This document shows positions 25,189-33,073 of a DNA stretch of 64,000 bases, in pieces. The notes below the pieces were generated by a model. The model saw only the letters and a program-made list of their open reading frames with translations, searched no databases and was not told the origin of the DNA. The DNA is from Lachnospiraceae bacterium AC2012 (GTDB lineage Bacteria > Bacillota > Clostridia > Lachnospirales > Lachnospiraceae), in assembly GCA_000702525.1 (NCBI GenBank), contig JNIN01000001.1, positions 186,001-250,000 of the forward strand, in the 5' to 3' direction. How positions within the stretch are numbered: the stretch's first letter is position 1; each line of letters starts with the position of its first letter. Made by a program: the position numbers and the translations under genes.

Positions 25189-27795
25189 ATGGAACAGTAT
25201 AAAGTAGATGGAATGACTTGTGCGGCCTGTGTTGCACATGTTGAGAAGGCGGTAAAGTCTGTCGAAGGCGTGGAGGAAGTCAGTGTGAGCCTGCTTACAA
25301 ACTCCATGGGGGTATCTGGAAATGCAGATGCAGCGAGTATCTGTAAAGCGGTGGAAGATGCCGGATACCATGCCGAGAAGAAAGGAGCCGAGAAGAACGG
25401 GGCTGAGAAATCGCTAAAATCTAATGCGGATGCTGCGTCGGATGCGATGCGTTCGCAGATGGATGACTTTATCGATTGTGAGACACCCAAAATGGTGAAG
25501 CGATTGGTTTTATCGGTGCTTTTCTTATTGCCGCTGATGTATCTTTCTATGGGGCATATGATGTGGAAATTCCCATTGCCGGGATTTCTCGACAGGAATT
25601 ACATAGGAATTGCTTTGACAGAGATGATTTTGGCGTTTGTGATTATGTATATCAATCGGAGATTTTTCATTTCCGGATGGAAGAGTACGATGCATCTGGC
25701 GCCGAATATGGATACGTTGGTTGCCATGGGTTCTGGTGTGAGTTTTTTGTATTCGGTTGTGATGATTTACGCGATGACCTATGCGATGGCAACGGGGAAC
25801 CACATGCTTGTGATGAAATATCATGAGGAATTGTATTTTGAATCTGCTGCTATGATTCTTACGTTGATTACGGTAGGAAAGACGCTGGAGTCTTATTCGA
25901 AAGGAAAGACAACGAGTGCCTTAAAGGGACTTTTGGAATTGGCACCATCGAAAGCGAAGGTGCTTCGTGATGGAAAAGAAGTTGAGATTCTGGCAGAAGA
26001 AATGAAAGTGGATGATATCTTCGTGGTTCGTCCGGGAGAGAGCATCCCTGCGGATGGCGTGATTATCGAAGGGGAGAGTGCCATCGATGAGTCTGCGCTG
26101 ACAGGAGAAAGTGTACCGGTGGATAAGGCGGTTGGCGCCGAGGTCTCGCTTGGAACGATCAATACCTCTGGTTTCTTGAAATGTAAAACGCTGCGCGTGG
26201 GACAAGATACCACGCTTTCAAAGATTGTGCAGATGGTGACGGATGCGGCGGCGACCAAGGCACCGATTGCGAAGATTGCAGATCGTGTAGCTGGCGTGTT
26301 TACACCAGTGGTTCTTGTGCTGGCATTTCTCACTGGTTTGGTATGGATGATTTTGGGTGCAGAAGTTGGGGTGGCGCTAAGTCACGCCATTACGGTGCTT
26401 GTCATTTCCTGCCCTTGTGCGCTGGGACTTGCGACCCCGGTTGCGATTATGGTTGGAAATGGAATCGGCGCGAAGAATGGAATCCTCTATAAGACCGCCG
26501 CAGCTCTCGAGGCAGCCGGTCGCGCGGATGTGGTGATTCTCGATAAGACGGGTACTATTACGCAAGGAAAACCGGAAGTGACGGATGTGCTGCCAGCGGA
26601 GAATGTGAGCAGAGAGGAATTGCTGGAGATTTCGTATGCATTGGAAGCGAAGTCAGCACATCCTCTGGCCAAAGCGATTGTGGATTATGTAGAGAAGGAT
26701 GGAAAGATTACATCTAAGGAAGATTTGAAAGAATTCCAGGATATTCCTGGAAATGGAATCCAGGCGATTTATAAAGGTGCGCTTTGCATCGCGGCGAAAG
26801 AGAAGTATGTGAAGGAGCGCTTGGTAGATGGCAGGGAGATGCATCATTTCCAAAAGAATACAGAAATCGATGAGAAGATGGAAGAGGGAAAGACAGCACT
26901 GTATTTCCTGAGAGAGAAGCATTTGCTCGGAGCCATTCTCGTTTCCGATGTTATGAAGGAAGAGAGCCCGAAAGCAATCGAAGACTTAAAGAAGATGGGA
27001 ATGCGGGTCATTATGCTTACCGGTGACCATAGAAAGAGCGCCAATACGATTGCGAATAAGGCCGGTGTGGATGATGTGATTGCCGAGGTGCTGCCAGATG
27101 AGAAAGAGCAGGTTGTTCGCCGTTATCAGGAGGATGGTAAGCATGTCCTTATGGTAGGTGATGGAATCAATGATGCACCAGCTCTGACGCGGGCAGATGT
27201 TGGTTTTGCCATCGGTGCCGGGACGGATATCGCGATGGATGCGGCGGATGTGGTGCTTGTAAACAGTAAACTTACGGATGTTTCGGCGGCGATTCGATTA
27301 AGCCGTTATGTGATTCGAAATATTCATGAGAACCTGTTTTGGGCGTTTATTTATAATGTGATTGGAATTCCACTGGCAGCAGGCGTTTGGATTCCAATTA
27401 CGGGATGGACACTGAGCCCGATGTATGGTGCGGCAGCGATGAGTTTATCCAGCTTTTGTGTAGTAATGAATGCACTCCGATTGAATCGGATTCATATACA
27501 AAGTGATCAGACGATAAAAGTGCAGAATCCTAAGGAAATGTTAGAACAAAGTAGTATGGGAAATCGAAAGGAGATTCAAAAAATGAAAAAGACAATTGAA
27601 GTAGAAGGAATGATGTGCCATAATTGTGAGAACCACGTAAAGAAGGCGTTAGCAGCAATTGATGGTGTGGTATCTGTAGAAGCAAATCACGAAACAGATA
27701 CGGTTGTGGTAGAATTAGAAAAAGAAGTAGAAGAAAAGGTGTTATTCTCTGCGATTTCTGAAGAAGGTTATACACCAAAGGGAATCCGTGAATAA
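25189..27795 (+). CDS. copA: Copper-exporting P1B-type ATPase with N- and C-terminal metal-binding domains
   Basis: 868-residue Cu(I) efflux pump of the cell membrane. Residues 1-66 form a heavy-metal-associated domain with GMTCAAC. Eight membrane segments follow, with the transport site SCPCALGLATP (Cys408, Pro409, Cys410). TGESVP lies in the actuator domain. The phosphorylation motif DKTGTITQGKP starts at Asp452, and SAHPLAKAI and MVGDGINDAPAL are present. After the last membrane segments and a short linker, residues about 799-868 form a second metal-binding domain with GMMCHNC. Most homologues carry such domains only at the N-terminus, and this one has its own internal ribosome-binding site (separate entry). 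Operon partner of csoR. Confidence 0.95.
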   Translation: MEQYKVDGMTCAACVAHVEKAVKSVEGVEEVSVSLLTNSMGVSGNADAASICKAVEDAGYHAEKKGAEKNGAEKSLKSNADAASDAMRSQMDDFIDCETPKMVKRLVLSVLFLLPLMYLSMGHMMWKFPLPGFLDRNYIGIALTEMILAFVIMYINRRFFISGWKSTMHLAPNMDTLVAMGSGVSFLYSVVMIYAMTYAMATGNHMLVMKYHEELYFESAAMILTLITVGKTLESYSKGKTTSALKGLLELAPSKAKVLRDGKEVEILAEEMKVDDIFVVRPGESIPADGVIIEGESAIDESALTGESVPVDKAVGAEVSLGTINTSGFLKCKTLRVGQDTTLSKIVQMVTDAAATKAPIAKIADRVAGVFTPVVLVLAFLTGLVWMILGAEVGVALSHAITVLVISCPCALGLATPVAIMVGNGIGAKNGILYKTAAALEAAGRADVVILDKTGTITQGKPEVTDVLPAENVSREELLEISYALEAKSAHPLAKAIVDYVEKDGKITSKEDLKEFQDIPGNGIQAIYKGALCIAAKEKYVKERLVDGREMHHFQKNTEIDEKMEEGKTALYFLREKHLLGAILVSDVMKEESPKAIEDLKKMGMRVIMLTGDHRKSANTIANKAGVDDVIAEVLPDEKEQVVRRYQEDGKHVLMVGDGINDAPALTRADVGFAIGAGTDIAMDAADVVLVNSKLTDVSAAIRLSRYVIRNIHENLFWAFIYNVIGIPLAAGVWIPITGWTLSPMYGAAAMSLSSFCVVMNALRLNRIHIQSDQTIKVQNPKEMLEQSSMGNRKEIQKMKKTIEVEGMMCHNCENHVKKALAAIDGVVSVEANHETDTVVVELEKEVEEKVLFSAISEEGYTPKGIRE
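27583..27795 (+). CDS. CopZ-like copper chaperone, possible internal translation start within copA
   Basis: In the copA frame, an ATG at 27583 is preceded by AAAGGAG (27567-27573), 9 nt upstream, a much stronger signal than expected inside a coding region. Initiation there gives a free 70-residue protein KKTIEVEGMMCHNC... with the beta-alpha-beta-beta-alpha-beta length and Cys-x2-Cys of CopZ chaperones. E. coli copA is known to make a free copper chaperone from the same gene by frameshifting, so two products from one copA have precedent. Alternatively, a stop between separate copA and copZ genes has been lost. Real use of this start is inference. Confidence 0.45.
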   Translation: MKKTIEVEGMMCHNCENHVKKALAAIDGVVSVEANHETDTVVVELEKEVEEKVLFSAISEEGYTPKGIRE

Positions 27796-27826
27796 TCGCT
27801 AAAATAAAGTAGATAGAAGGATGAAC

Positions 27827-29026
27827 ATGAGTCAACAAGTAAATGCACTTCCGGTATGTAAATATGAAAAGTCTTGCGGCGCTTGTAGTCTGCAGCATAT
27901 GAGCTATGCAGAGCAGCTGGAGAGGAAGCAGGATTCCGTTAAGAAATTATGGAAAAAAGAGGCGAAGGTACTGCCGATTATCGGGATGAATTTCCCATAT
28001 TATTATCGTAATAAGTGCCAGGCGGTCTTTGCAAAGCGCGGTGGAAATGTAATCTATGGTACGTATGAACAGGGTACACATCACGTGGTACCGATCACGG
28101 ATTGCCAGATTCAGAATAAGGAATCGAATGCGATTCTCCATACGATTGCGGAACTTTTGAAATCCTTTAAAGTACAGATTTTCAATGAGGATACCGGTAC
28201 AGGAAACTTCCGCTATACGCTGATTCGAAAGGGATATCAGAGTAATGAAATCATGGTGGTTCTCGTTGTAGCAACCCCAGTATTTCCATCAAAGAAGAAT
28301 TTTGTAAAAGCATTGGTGAAGAAGCATCCAGAGATTACGACGGTTGTGATGAATATTAACGATCGTACGGATAGTATGATACTGGGAGAAAGAGAAGAGA
28401 TTCTCTATGGACCGGGTAAGATTGAAGATACATTGATGGGATGCAAGTTCTTGATTTCTTCGAAGTCTTTCTATCAGATTAATAGTTTACAGACAAAGAA
28501 ACTCTATCAGGCAGCCATTGATGCAGCAGGGCTGACAGGTGAGGAGCGCATTCTGGATGCCTATTGTGGAATTGGTACGATTGGTTTGATTGCTTCAAAG
28601 TCAGCCAAGGAATTGGTTGGTGTGGAATTGAATCATGATGCGGTGAAGGATGCCAGAAAGAATGCCAAGAGAAATGGTATGAAATCAGCAGAATTTATCT
28701 GTGGAGATGCTGGAGAATATATGGTAAAGGCAGCGGAGCGCGGAGAGCATTTTGACGTTGTCTTTATGGATCCTCCAAGAGCTGGATCAGATGAAGCATT
28801 TCTATCCTCTCTTGTAAAACTTGCTCCGAAGAAGGTGGTATATGTATCCTGCAATCCGGAGACGCAGAAACGCGATATCGAATATTTGAAGAAGAAGGGA
28901 TATCGTATGGGCGACATTCAGCCGGTCGATATGTTCCCATTTACGGAACATTGTGAGACGGTTGTTCTTCTGTCCCAACAAAAACCAGATGATCATATAA
29001 AACTATGCACTCGCAACCAAATTTAA
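27827..29026 (+). CDS. 23S rRNA (uracil-5-)-methyltransferase, RlmC/RlmD family without TRAM domain
   Basis: A 399-residue paralogue of the enzyme at 16.9 kb. It opens directly with the iron-sulfur cysteines (CKYEKSCGACSLQHMSYAEQL), lacks the N-terminal TRAM domain, and carries the SAM motif ILDAYCGIGTIGLIA, VFMDPPRAGSDEAFL, and the catalytic Cys segment YVSCNPETQKRDI. The ATG at 27827 is chosen because AGAAGG ends 7 nt upstream; the ATG at 27821 would be only 1 nt away. In Bacillus one enzyme (RlmCD) methylates both 23S sites; here two enzymes may share the work, but targets cannot be assigned. Confidence 0.9.
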   Translation: MSQQVNALPVCKYEKSCGACSLQHMSYAEQLERKQDSVKKLWKKEAKVLPIIGMNFPYYYRNKCQAVFAKRGGNVIYGTYEQGTHHVVPITDCQIQNKESNAILHTIAELLKSFKVQIFNEDTGTGNFRYTLIRKGYQSNEIMVVLVVATPVFPSKKNFVKALVKKHPEITTVVMNINDRTDSMILGEREEILYGPGKIEDTLMGCKFLISSKSFYQINSLQTKKLYQAAIDAAGLTGEERILDAYCGIGTIGLIASKSAKELVGVELNHDAVKDARKNAKRNGMKSAEFICGDAGEYMVKAAERGEHFDVVFMDPPRAGSDEAFLSSLVKLAPKKVVYVSCNPETQKRDIEYLKKKGYRMGDIQPVDMFPFTEHCETVVLLSQQKPDDHIKLCTRNQI

Positions 29027-29045
29027 CAAAAAATAGCAAAATATG

Positions 29046-29083
29046 TAAGCTTCGCTTGGTAGACAGGTGGAGCTTATTTTTTT
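29046..29083 (+). terminator. Rho-independent terminator
   Basis: TAAGCTTCGC (29046-29055) pairs with GTGGAGCTTA (29067-29076) using two G-U pairs, followed by TTTTTTT. It marks the end of the core block before the accessory region. Confidence 0.8.
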
Positions 29084-29128
29084 ATGATAGAGAAAAGAGT
29101 AAAATATTTGGCAAAGGGGGGTAGAAAT

Positions 29129-30205
29129 ATGAGGAAGGTGTACTTGGATAATATTCGCTGGATAACCGTAGTGCTGGTTGTCATCTATCATGTAATCTAC
29201 ATATTCAATGGTGTAACACAACATGGCATCATCGGACCTTTCAGTAAACATCAGCCCCAGGATATATATCAGTACATTGTATATCCTTGGTTCATGTTAC
29301 TTCTGTTTGTGGTATCCGGCATGTCAGCTCGCTATGAACTAATGAAACGAACAGAAAAGGAATTTATCAGCGTAAGGACGAGAAAGTATCTTGTACCATC
29401 AACAATCGGCCTTCTGGTTTTCGGCTGGATTCTTGGCTATTACAACATGCTGATGTCTGGTGCATTTAATTCCATGAACAATGTACCGGGGCCAATCCTT
29501 TTCCTGATAATGGCAGTCAGCGGCTCAGGCCCTCTGTGGTACGTTCAGATGCTTTGGCTCTTCAGCCTAATACTGGTACTGATCAGAAGGATTGAAAAAG
29601 ACAGATTCTATAATATCTGTGGTAAAGCAAATCTTTTGATACTTATACTTCTTGTTATACCCGTATATGGAGCGGCACAGATACTTAACACACCGATAAT
29701 TGTGGTATACAGATTCGGTATCTACGGACTGGGCTTTATGATCGGCTACTTTGTATTGTCCCATGAGGTCGTGATGGATCGACTTGGTAAAAACTGGCTG
29801 TTATTAAGCATACTTGCCTTCATATCCTGCATAGCTTTTGTGATTTTATATAAAGGTCAGCCGTATCCGGATCACGTAGTTCTAGACACAATCATGTGCA
29901 ATGTATACGCATGGTTCGGAACTCTCGGTATACTTGCCTTCATGAAAAACTGGGGAAATTTCACGAATGCTTTCTCAAAGTGGATGTGCCGAAAATCATG
30001 GGGCCTCTACGTATTCCATTATCTGATGATAGCGGTCAGCGGATGGTATTTGCATACATTATGTCCGTTCCTTGCCCCTGTCATCGTATACCTGTTGGTT
30101 GCAATAGCAGCATTCGCAGGCTCCTACCTTCTGTATGAAATTATGAGCCGCATACCTTTCATAAGGTGGTGTGTTCTGGGAATAAAAAAGGAGAAGAAAG
30201 AATGA
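29129..30205 (+). CDS. Acyltransferase family 3 membrane protein
   Basis: 358 residues with about ten hydrophobic helices, of the acyltransferase_3 family, which O-acylates sugars or other exported molecules. The N-terminal motif RKVYLDNIRWITVVLVVIYH, with the conserved Arg and catalytic His, is diagnostic. From the ATG at 29129 a GGGGGGTAG ribosome-binding site is present; the earlier start at 29084 sits in the terminator. Frequent ATA codons and codon choice unlike the flanking housekeeping genes suggest acquisition by transfer. No sugar-biosynthesis genes are nearby to hint at the substrate. Confidence 0.85.
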   Translation: MRKVYLDNIRWITVVLVVIYHVIYIFNGVTQHGIIGPFSKHQPQDIYQYIVYPWFMLLLFVVSGMSARYELMKRTEKEFISVRTRKYLVPSTIGLLVFGWILGYYNMLMSGAFNSMNNVPGPILFLIMAVSGSGPLWYVQMLWLFSLILVLIRRIEKDRFYNICGKANLLILILLVIPVYGAAQILNTPIIVVYRFGIYGLGFMIGYFVLSHEVVMDRLGKNWLLLSILAFISCIAFVILYKGQPYPDHVVLDTIMCNVYAWFGTLGILAFMKNWGNFTNAFSKWMCRKSWGLYVFHYLMIAVSGWYLHTLCPFLAPVIVYLLVAIAAFAGSYLLYEIMSRIPFIRWCVLGIKKEKKE

Positions 30206-30248
30206 TTCGGACAACCTGGGATAATAAAATACTATGTGAGGTGTATCA

Positions 30249-31040
30249 ATGGAAACTATTGACGAAAGGATAGACGGCGGAAAAGCTTTTGATTGGGGTA
30301 AAACATCAAAAGACTATGCGATGTACAGAGATATTTATCCGGATATTTTTTATCAAAAAATCGTAGATAGAGGACTATGCATAAAAGGTCAAAACGTGCT
30401 GGATATCGGAACAGGAACGGGAGTTCTTCCACGAAATATGTATTATTATGGTGCAACATGGACGGGGACAGATATTTCACCGGAACAGATCGAGCAGGCT
30501 GAACAGTTGGCTAAAGTTGCCGGTATGAATATTAGATTTCAAGCAGAAGCTACAGAGAACCTAAATTTTCCGGATGAAAGCTTTGATGTTATTACAGCCT
30601 GTCAGTGTTTCTGGTATTTTGACTATGAGAGAGTAATGCCTCATTTGGCGAAGTTGCTCAAGGCCAATGGCACGTTTCTCATTTTATACATGGCTTGGCT
30701 GCCTTATGAGGATGCAATCGCAGGTGCAAGTGAAGAATTGGCATTGAAGTATAATCCTGAATGGACAGGAGCTGGTGAGACAAGACATCCGATATGGATA
30801 CCGGATGTGACCTATCGTTATTTTGAATTAGAAGATCATGAAGAATATGATGTTATGGTTCCTTTTACAAGAGAAAGCTGGCACGGCAGGATGAAGGCTT
30901 GTCGTGGTGTAGGTGCTTCACTTTCTGATGAGGAATTGCTTGCATGGGAAAATGAGCATAAAGAATTACTTATGGAGAAGGCGCCGGAAAAATTTGAAGT
31001 GCGTCATTACGCTGCTCTTGCTGTGCTGAAGAAAAAATAA
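30249..31040 (+). CDS. Class I SAM-dependent methyltransferase
   Basis: 263 residues. The SAM-binding motif NVLDIGTGTGVLPRNMYYYG (motif I, about residues 54-73) is followed by GTDISPEQIEQAEQLA and the motif FPDESFDVITACQCFWYF, which places it with the Methyltransf_11/25-type enzymes. The start is supported by GTGAGGTG just before ATG. Substrate unknown. Three consecutive genes from here (methyltransferase, GNAT, XRE regulator) each carry a CAAGGCTCC motif just after the stop codon. Confidence 0.85.
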   Translation: METIDERIDGGKAFDWGKTSKDYAMYRDIYPDIFYQKIVDRGLCIKGQNVLDIGTGTGVLPRNMYYYGATWTGTDISPEQIEQAEQLAKVAGMNIRFQAEATENLNFPDESFDVITACQCFWYFDYERVMPHLAKLLKANGTFLILYMAWLPYEDAIAGASEELALKYNPEWTGAGETRHPIWIPDVTYRYFELEDHEEYDVMVPFTRESWHGRMKACRGVGASLSDEELLAWENEHKELLMEKAPEKFEVRHYAALAVLKKK

Positions 31041-31092
31041 TAAATCAAGGCTCCCACACTGCCATCATCAACAATTCTCAGGAGGAAAAACA

Positions 31093-31719
31093 ATGAATAC
31101 AAATGACTATATAATTCGTTTAGAAAGAACTGAAGACTATAGAGAAGTTGAGAATCTCGTCAGAGAATCGTTCTGGAACGTGTACCGTCCGGGATGCAGT
31201 GAGCATTATGTGCTCCATGTGCTGCGTGATGATCCGGCTTTCATCAAGGAACTTGATTTCGTCATGGAGCAGGATGACAGACTGATCGGACAGAATATGT
31301 TCATGAAGACGATTATCGAAGCGGATGACGGCAAGGTGATCCCTGTCCTGACAATGGGGCCGATTGGAATCACTCCAGAACTCAAACGCAAGGGTTATGG
31401 AAAGGTGCTGCTTGCTTACTCGCTGGAGAAGGCGGCCGGACTCGGCTATGGCGCTGTTCTGTTTGAAGGCAATATCGGATTCTACGGTAAGTGCGGCTTT
31501 ACTTATGCCCGTGAGTTTGGTATCCGCTACCATGACCTGCCGGAAGGCGCGGATGACTCCTTTTTCCTCTGCAAGGAACTGATTCCTGGATACCTCGATG
31601 GCATTACTGGTGTATATCAGACACCACAGGGATATTATGTGGATGATTCCGATGTGGAGAAATTCGATAAGGGATTCCCCGCAAAGAAGAAGTTGAAACT
31701 TCCGGGACAGATTTTCTAA
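31093..31719 (+). CDS. GNAT family N-acetyltransferase
   Basis: 208 residues of the YhbS-like GNAT group. The acetyl-CoA pyrophosphate loop is visible as GITPELKRKGYGKVLLAYSL, after LTMGPIGI, followed by LFEGNIGFYGKCGFTYA near the C-terminal strand. CAGGAGGAAAAACA gives a strong start. Codon use (CTG, GGC, GCC rich) is clearly higher in GC than the neighbours, suggesting separate acquisition. Substrate unknown; small-molecule or antibiotic acetylation is possible but not shown. Confidence 0.85.
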   Translation: MNTNDYIIRLERTEDYREVENLVRESFWNVYRPGCSEHYVLHVLRDDPAFIKELDFVMEQDDRLIGQNMFMKTIIEADDGKVIPVLTMGPIGITPELKRKGYGKVLLAYSLEKAAGLGYGAVLFEGNIGFYGKCGFTYAREFGIRYHDLPEGADDSFFLCKELIPGYLDGITGVYQTPQGYYVDDSDVEKFDKGFPAKKKLKLPGQIF

Positions 31720-31725
31720 ACGAGA

Positions 31726-31918
31726 CCAAGGCTCCTCACCAAACAACAGTCGAGACGGTTGTGTTGATGTCAAGGGTCGACGGCAAATAGCCGCGAAAGC
31801 CCAGTAATACTGAGTAAAAATGAGCTTTTCTGCACTCAACTAGCGGTAGAGTTGCAGGAAATCAACCTACGGTTCGTGTAATAATACGATGATACTGGCT
31901 ATGCTTAAGCCATGAAAG
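31726..31918 (+). other. Structured intergenic region of unknown nature
   Basis: About 190 bp without a convincing ORF but with several short hairpins: CGGC/GCCG at 31781-31793, CAGT-AATACTG at 31802-31812, GTAG-A-GTTG with CAAC-CTAC around a GGAAAT loop at 31846-31870, and GGCT/AGCC at 31897-31911. It begins with CAAGGCTCCT, the left arm of the terminator found intact at 32553. A terminator seems to have been cut and replaced. The 31841-31876 segment (AGC, GAAA loop, ACGGTTC) faintly recalls domain V of a group II intron, but the rest does not fit; I leave it unassigned. Confidence 0.4.
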
Positions 31919-31930
31919 GAGGTGCCCGAT

Positions 31931-32545
31931 ATGGATCAAATCAAAATTGGAAAATTCATAGCATCCTGCAGAAAGGAACAGGGCATGACTCAGGCAGTCC
32001 TTGCCGAGAAGCTCGGAATCAGTGACCGGGCGATATCAAAATGGGAGACTGGAAAGTCTATGCCGGATTCCGGGATTATGCTGGAACTTTGTGAACTTCT
32101 GAAAATTAACGTCAACGAACTCCTGTCGGGCGAAAGAATTATGGCAGAAGCATATGACAAACGGGCAGAAGAAAACCTGCTGGCAATGAGGCGAGAGGTT
32201 GAGGAAAAGAACAGACAGATGCTTAAGACGGAATACTGGATCGCGTTTCCTGCCGTCATTTCCGGACTGGTCATGGTGTTTGTGGCTTCATTTATAGAGA
32301 TGCCAGTCTGGACGCGAATTGCACTTATCGTGTTTGCTCTCATAATGATTTTTACGGTCGCTTTTATCGCCGTGGGCATTGAGCAAAAGGCTGGATACTA
32401 TGAATGTCAGAATTGTCACCACAGATATGTTCCTACATACTGGCAGACAAATCTTGCTATGCATATTGGCAGGACAAGGTATATGAAATGCCCGGAGTGT
32501 GGAAAAAGAAGCTGGCAGAGAAAAGTTCTTACAAAAGAAGAGTAA
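31931..32545 (+). CDS. XRE-family HTH protein with membrane segments and zinc ribbon
   Basis: 204 residues. Residues 1-65 form a Cro/CI-type HTH (FIASCRKEQGMTQAVLAEKL then GISDRAISKWETGKSMPD). Residues about 105-150 hold two hydrophobic helices (IAFPAVISGLVMVFVASF; IALIVFALIMIFTVAFIAVG). The C-terminus carries two Cys-x2-Cys pairs (YECQNCHHRY ... MKCPECGKRSW), a zinc ribbon. AAAGGAGG precedes the ATG at 31931; a GTG at 31922 overlaps that site and is rejected. This membrane-tethered XRE layout is common in Firmicutes, often as a local regulator beside transporters or toxin-like genes; no such partner is obvious here. Confidence 0.85.
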   Translation: MDQIKIGKFIASCRKEQGMTQAVLAEKLGISDRAISKWETGKSMPDSGIMLELCELLKINVNELLSGERIMAEAYDKRAEENLLAMRREVEEKNRQMLKTEYWIAFPAVISGLVMVFVASFIEMPVWTRIALIVFALIMIFTVAFIAVGIEQKAGYYECQNCHHRYVPTYWQTNLAMHIGRTRYMKCPECGKRSWQRKVLTKEE

Positions 32546-32552
32546 GCAGACC

Positions 32553-32597
32553 AAGGCTCCTCGCTACTGATTAGGTTCAGTGGCAAGGAGCCTTTTT
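32553..32597 (+). terminator. Strong rho-independent terminator after XRE gene
   Basis: AAGGCTCCT (32553-32561) pairs with AGGAGCCTT (32586-32594), continued by GCTACTGA/TCAGTGGC, and followed by TTTTTAT. Its left arm is repeated without a right arm after the two preceding genes. Confidence 0.92.
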
Positions 32598-32616
32598 ATG
32601 CTTCGATTTCGTTGAT

Positions 32617-32685
32617 TTGTGCCAAGTGTAAATTGACACTACAATTACACAATATTATAATTGTGCCATAAGAATATTGGCACAA
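32617..32685 (+). promoter_or_regulatory. Consensus promoter overlapped by TTGTGCCA operator repeats
   Basis: TTGACA (32633-32638), a 17-bp spacer and TATAAT (32656-32661) form a perfect sigma-A promoter. An inverted repeat TTGTGCCA (32661-32668) / TGGCACAA (32678-32685), 9-nt loop, covers the transcript start and runs into the ribosome-binding site. A third copy of TTGTGCCA sits upstream of the -35 (32617-32624). A small HTH protein is encoded directly downstream, so self-repression is likely. Confidence 0.75.
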
Positions 32686-32696
32686 AGGAGGATATT

Positions 32697-33008
32697 ATGG
32701 CTATGACACTTGAAGATGCTTTGAAAAGAATATCGGAACTTGAGGAAGAGAACGAAAAACTTAGGGAAGAACTTGCATTCTATAAGAGCAAAAAGTTTGC
32801 CGGCAGACAGAAGCATGATGAGCACTGGATGAAGTCATATAACGATTTTGTGATTCAGTATGAAAATGGTTTGACAATTATGGAGATTGTAGATCAGGGA
32901 GCAATCAGTCGTCGTACAGCCTACAGATATAAGGCTTATTATGATGGGCTAAAGAAAATGAACGGAATTGCTGAAGAAGATAAGAAAGAGAATAATGTTA
33001 AAGTTTGA
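32697..33008 (+). CDS. Small HTH protein with N-terminal coiled coil
   Basis: 103 residues from the ATG at 32697 (AAAGGAGG upstream). Residues about 5-32 (LKRISELEEENEKLREELAF) form a leucine-rich coiled coil that should dimerise. Residues about 60-85 (NGLTIMEIVDQGAISRRTAY) form a helix-turn-helix like that of resolvases and transposase N-termini; the tail is charged. It has no recombinase catalytic domain. Its promoter is overlapped by a palindrome and an extra half site, the usual picture for a self-controlled regulator. It may also act on the 318-residue gene that follows 65 bp downstream. Function is inferred. Confidence 0.72.
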   Translation: MAMTLEDALKRISELEEENEKLREELAFYKSKKFAGRQKHDEHWMKSYNDFVIQYENGLTIMEIVDQGAISRRTAYRYKAYYDGLKKMNGIAEEDKKENNVKV

Positions 33009-33073
33009 AAAAGAAAGTAATTTAAGAAATGTTTGTGTCAATAGATTTTTAAGCATTTTTTGCGAGGAGAATT

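Noticed and set aside
29084..29128. Upstream start of the acyltransferase
   Set aside because: It begins at the terminator T-run, before any plausible transcript start, and adds residues not seen in the family; ATG 29129 has a GGGGGG ribosome-binding site.
31120..31839. 239-codon ORF on the minus strand across the GNAT gene
   Set aside because: The plus-strand GNAT has clear motifs; the minus ORF has none and is explained by codon bias of the GNAT gene.
31841..31876. Group II intron domain V
   Set aside because: AGC, a GAAA-like loop and ACGGTTC are present, but helix pairing is imperfect, no domain VI or intron-encoded protein is seen, and no 5' intron boundary is found. Not called.
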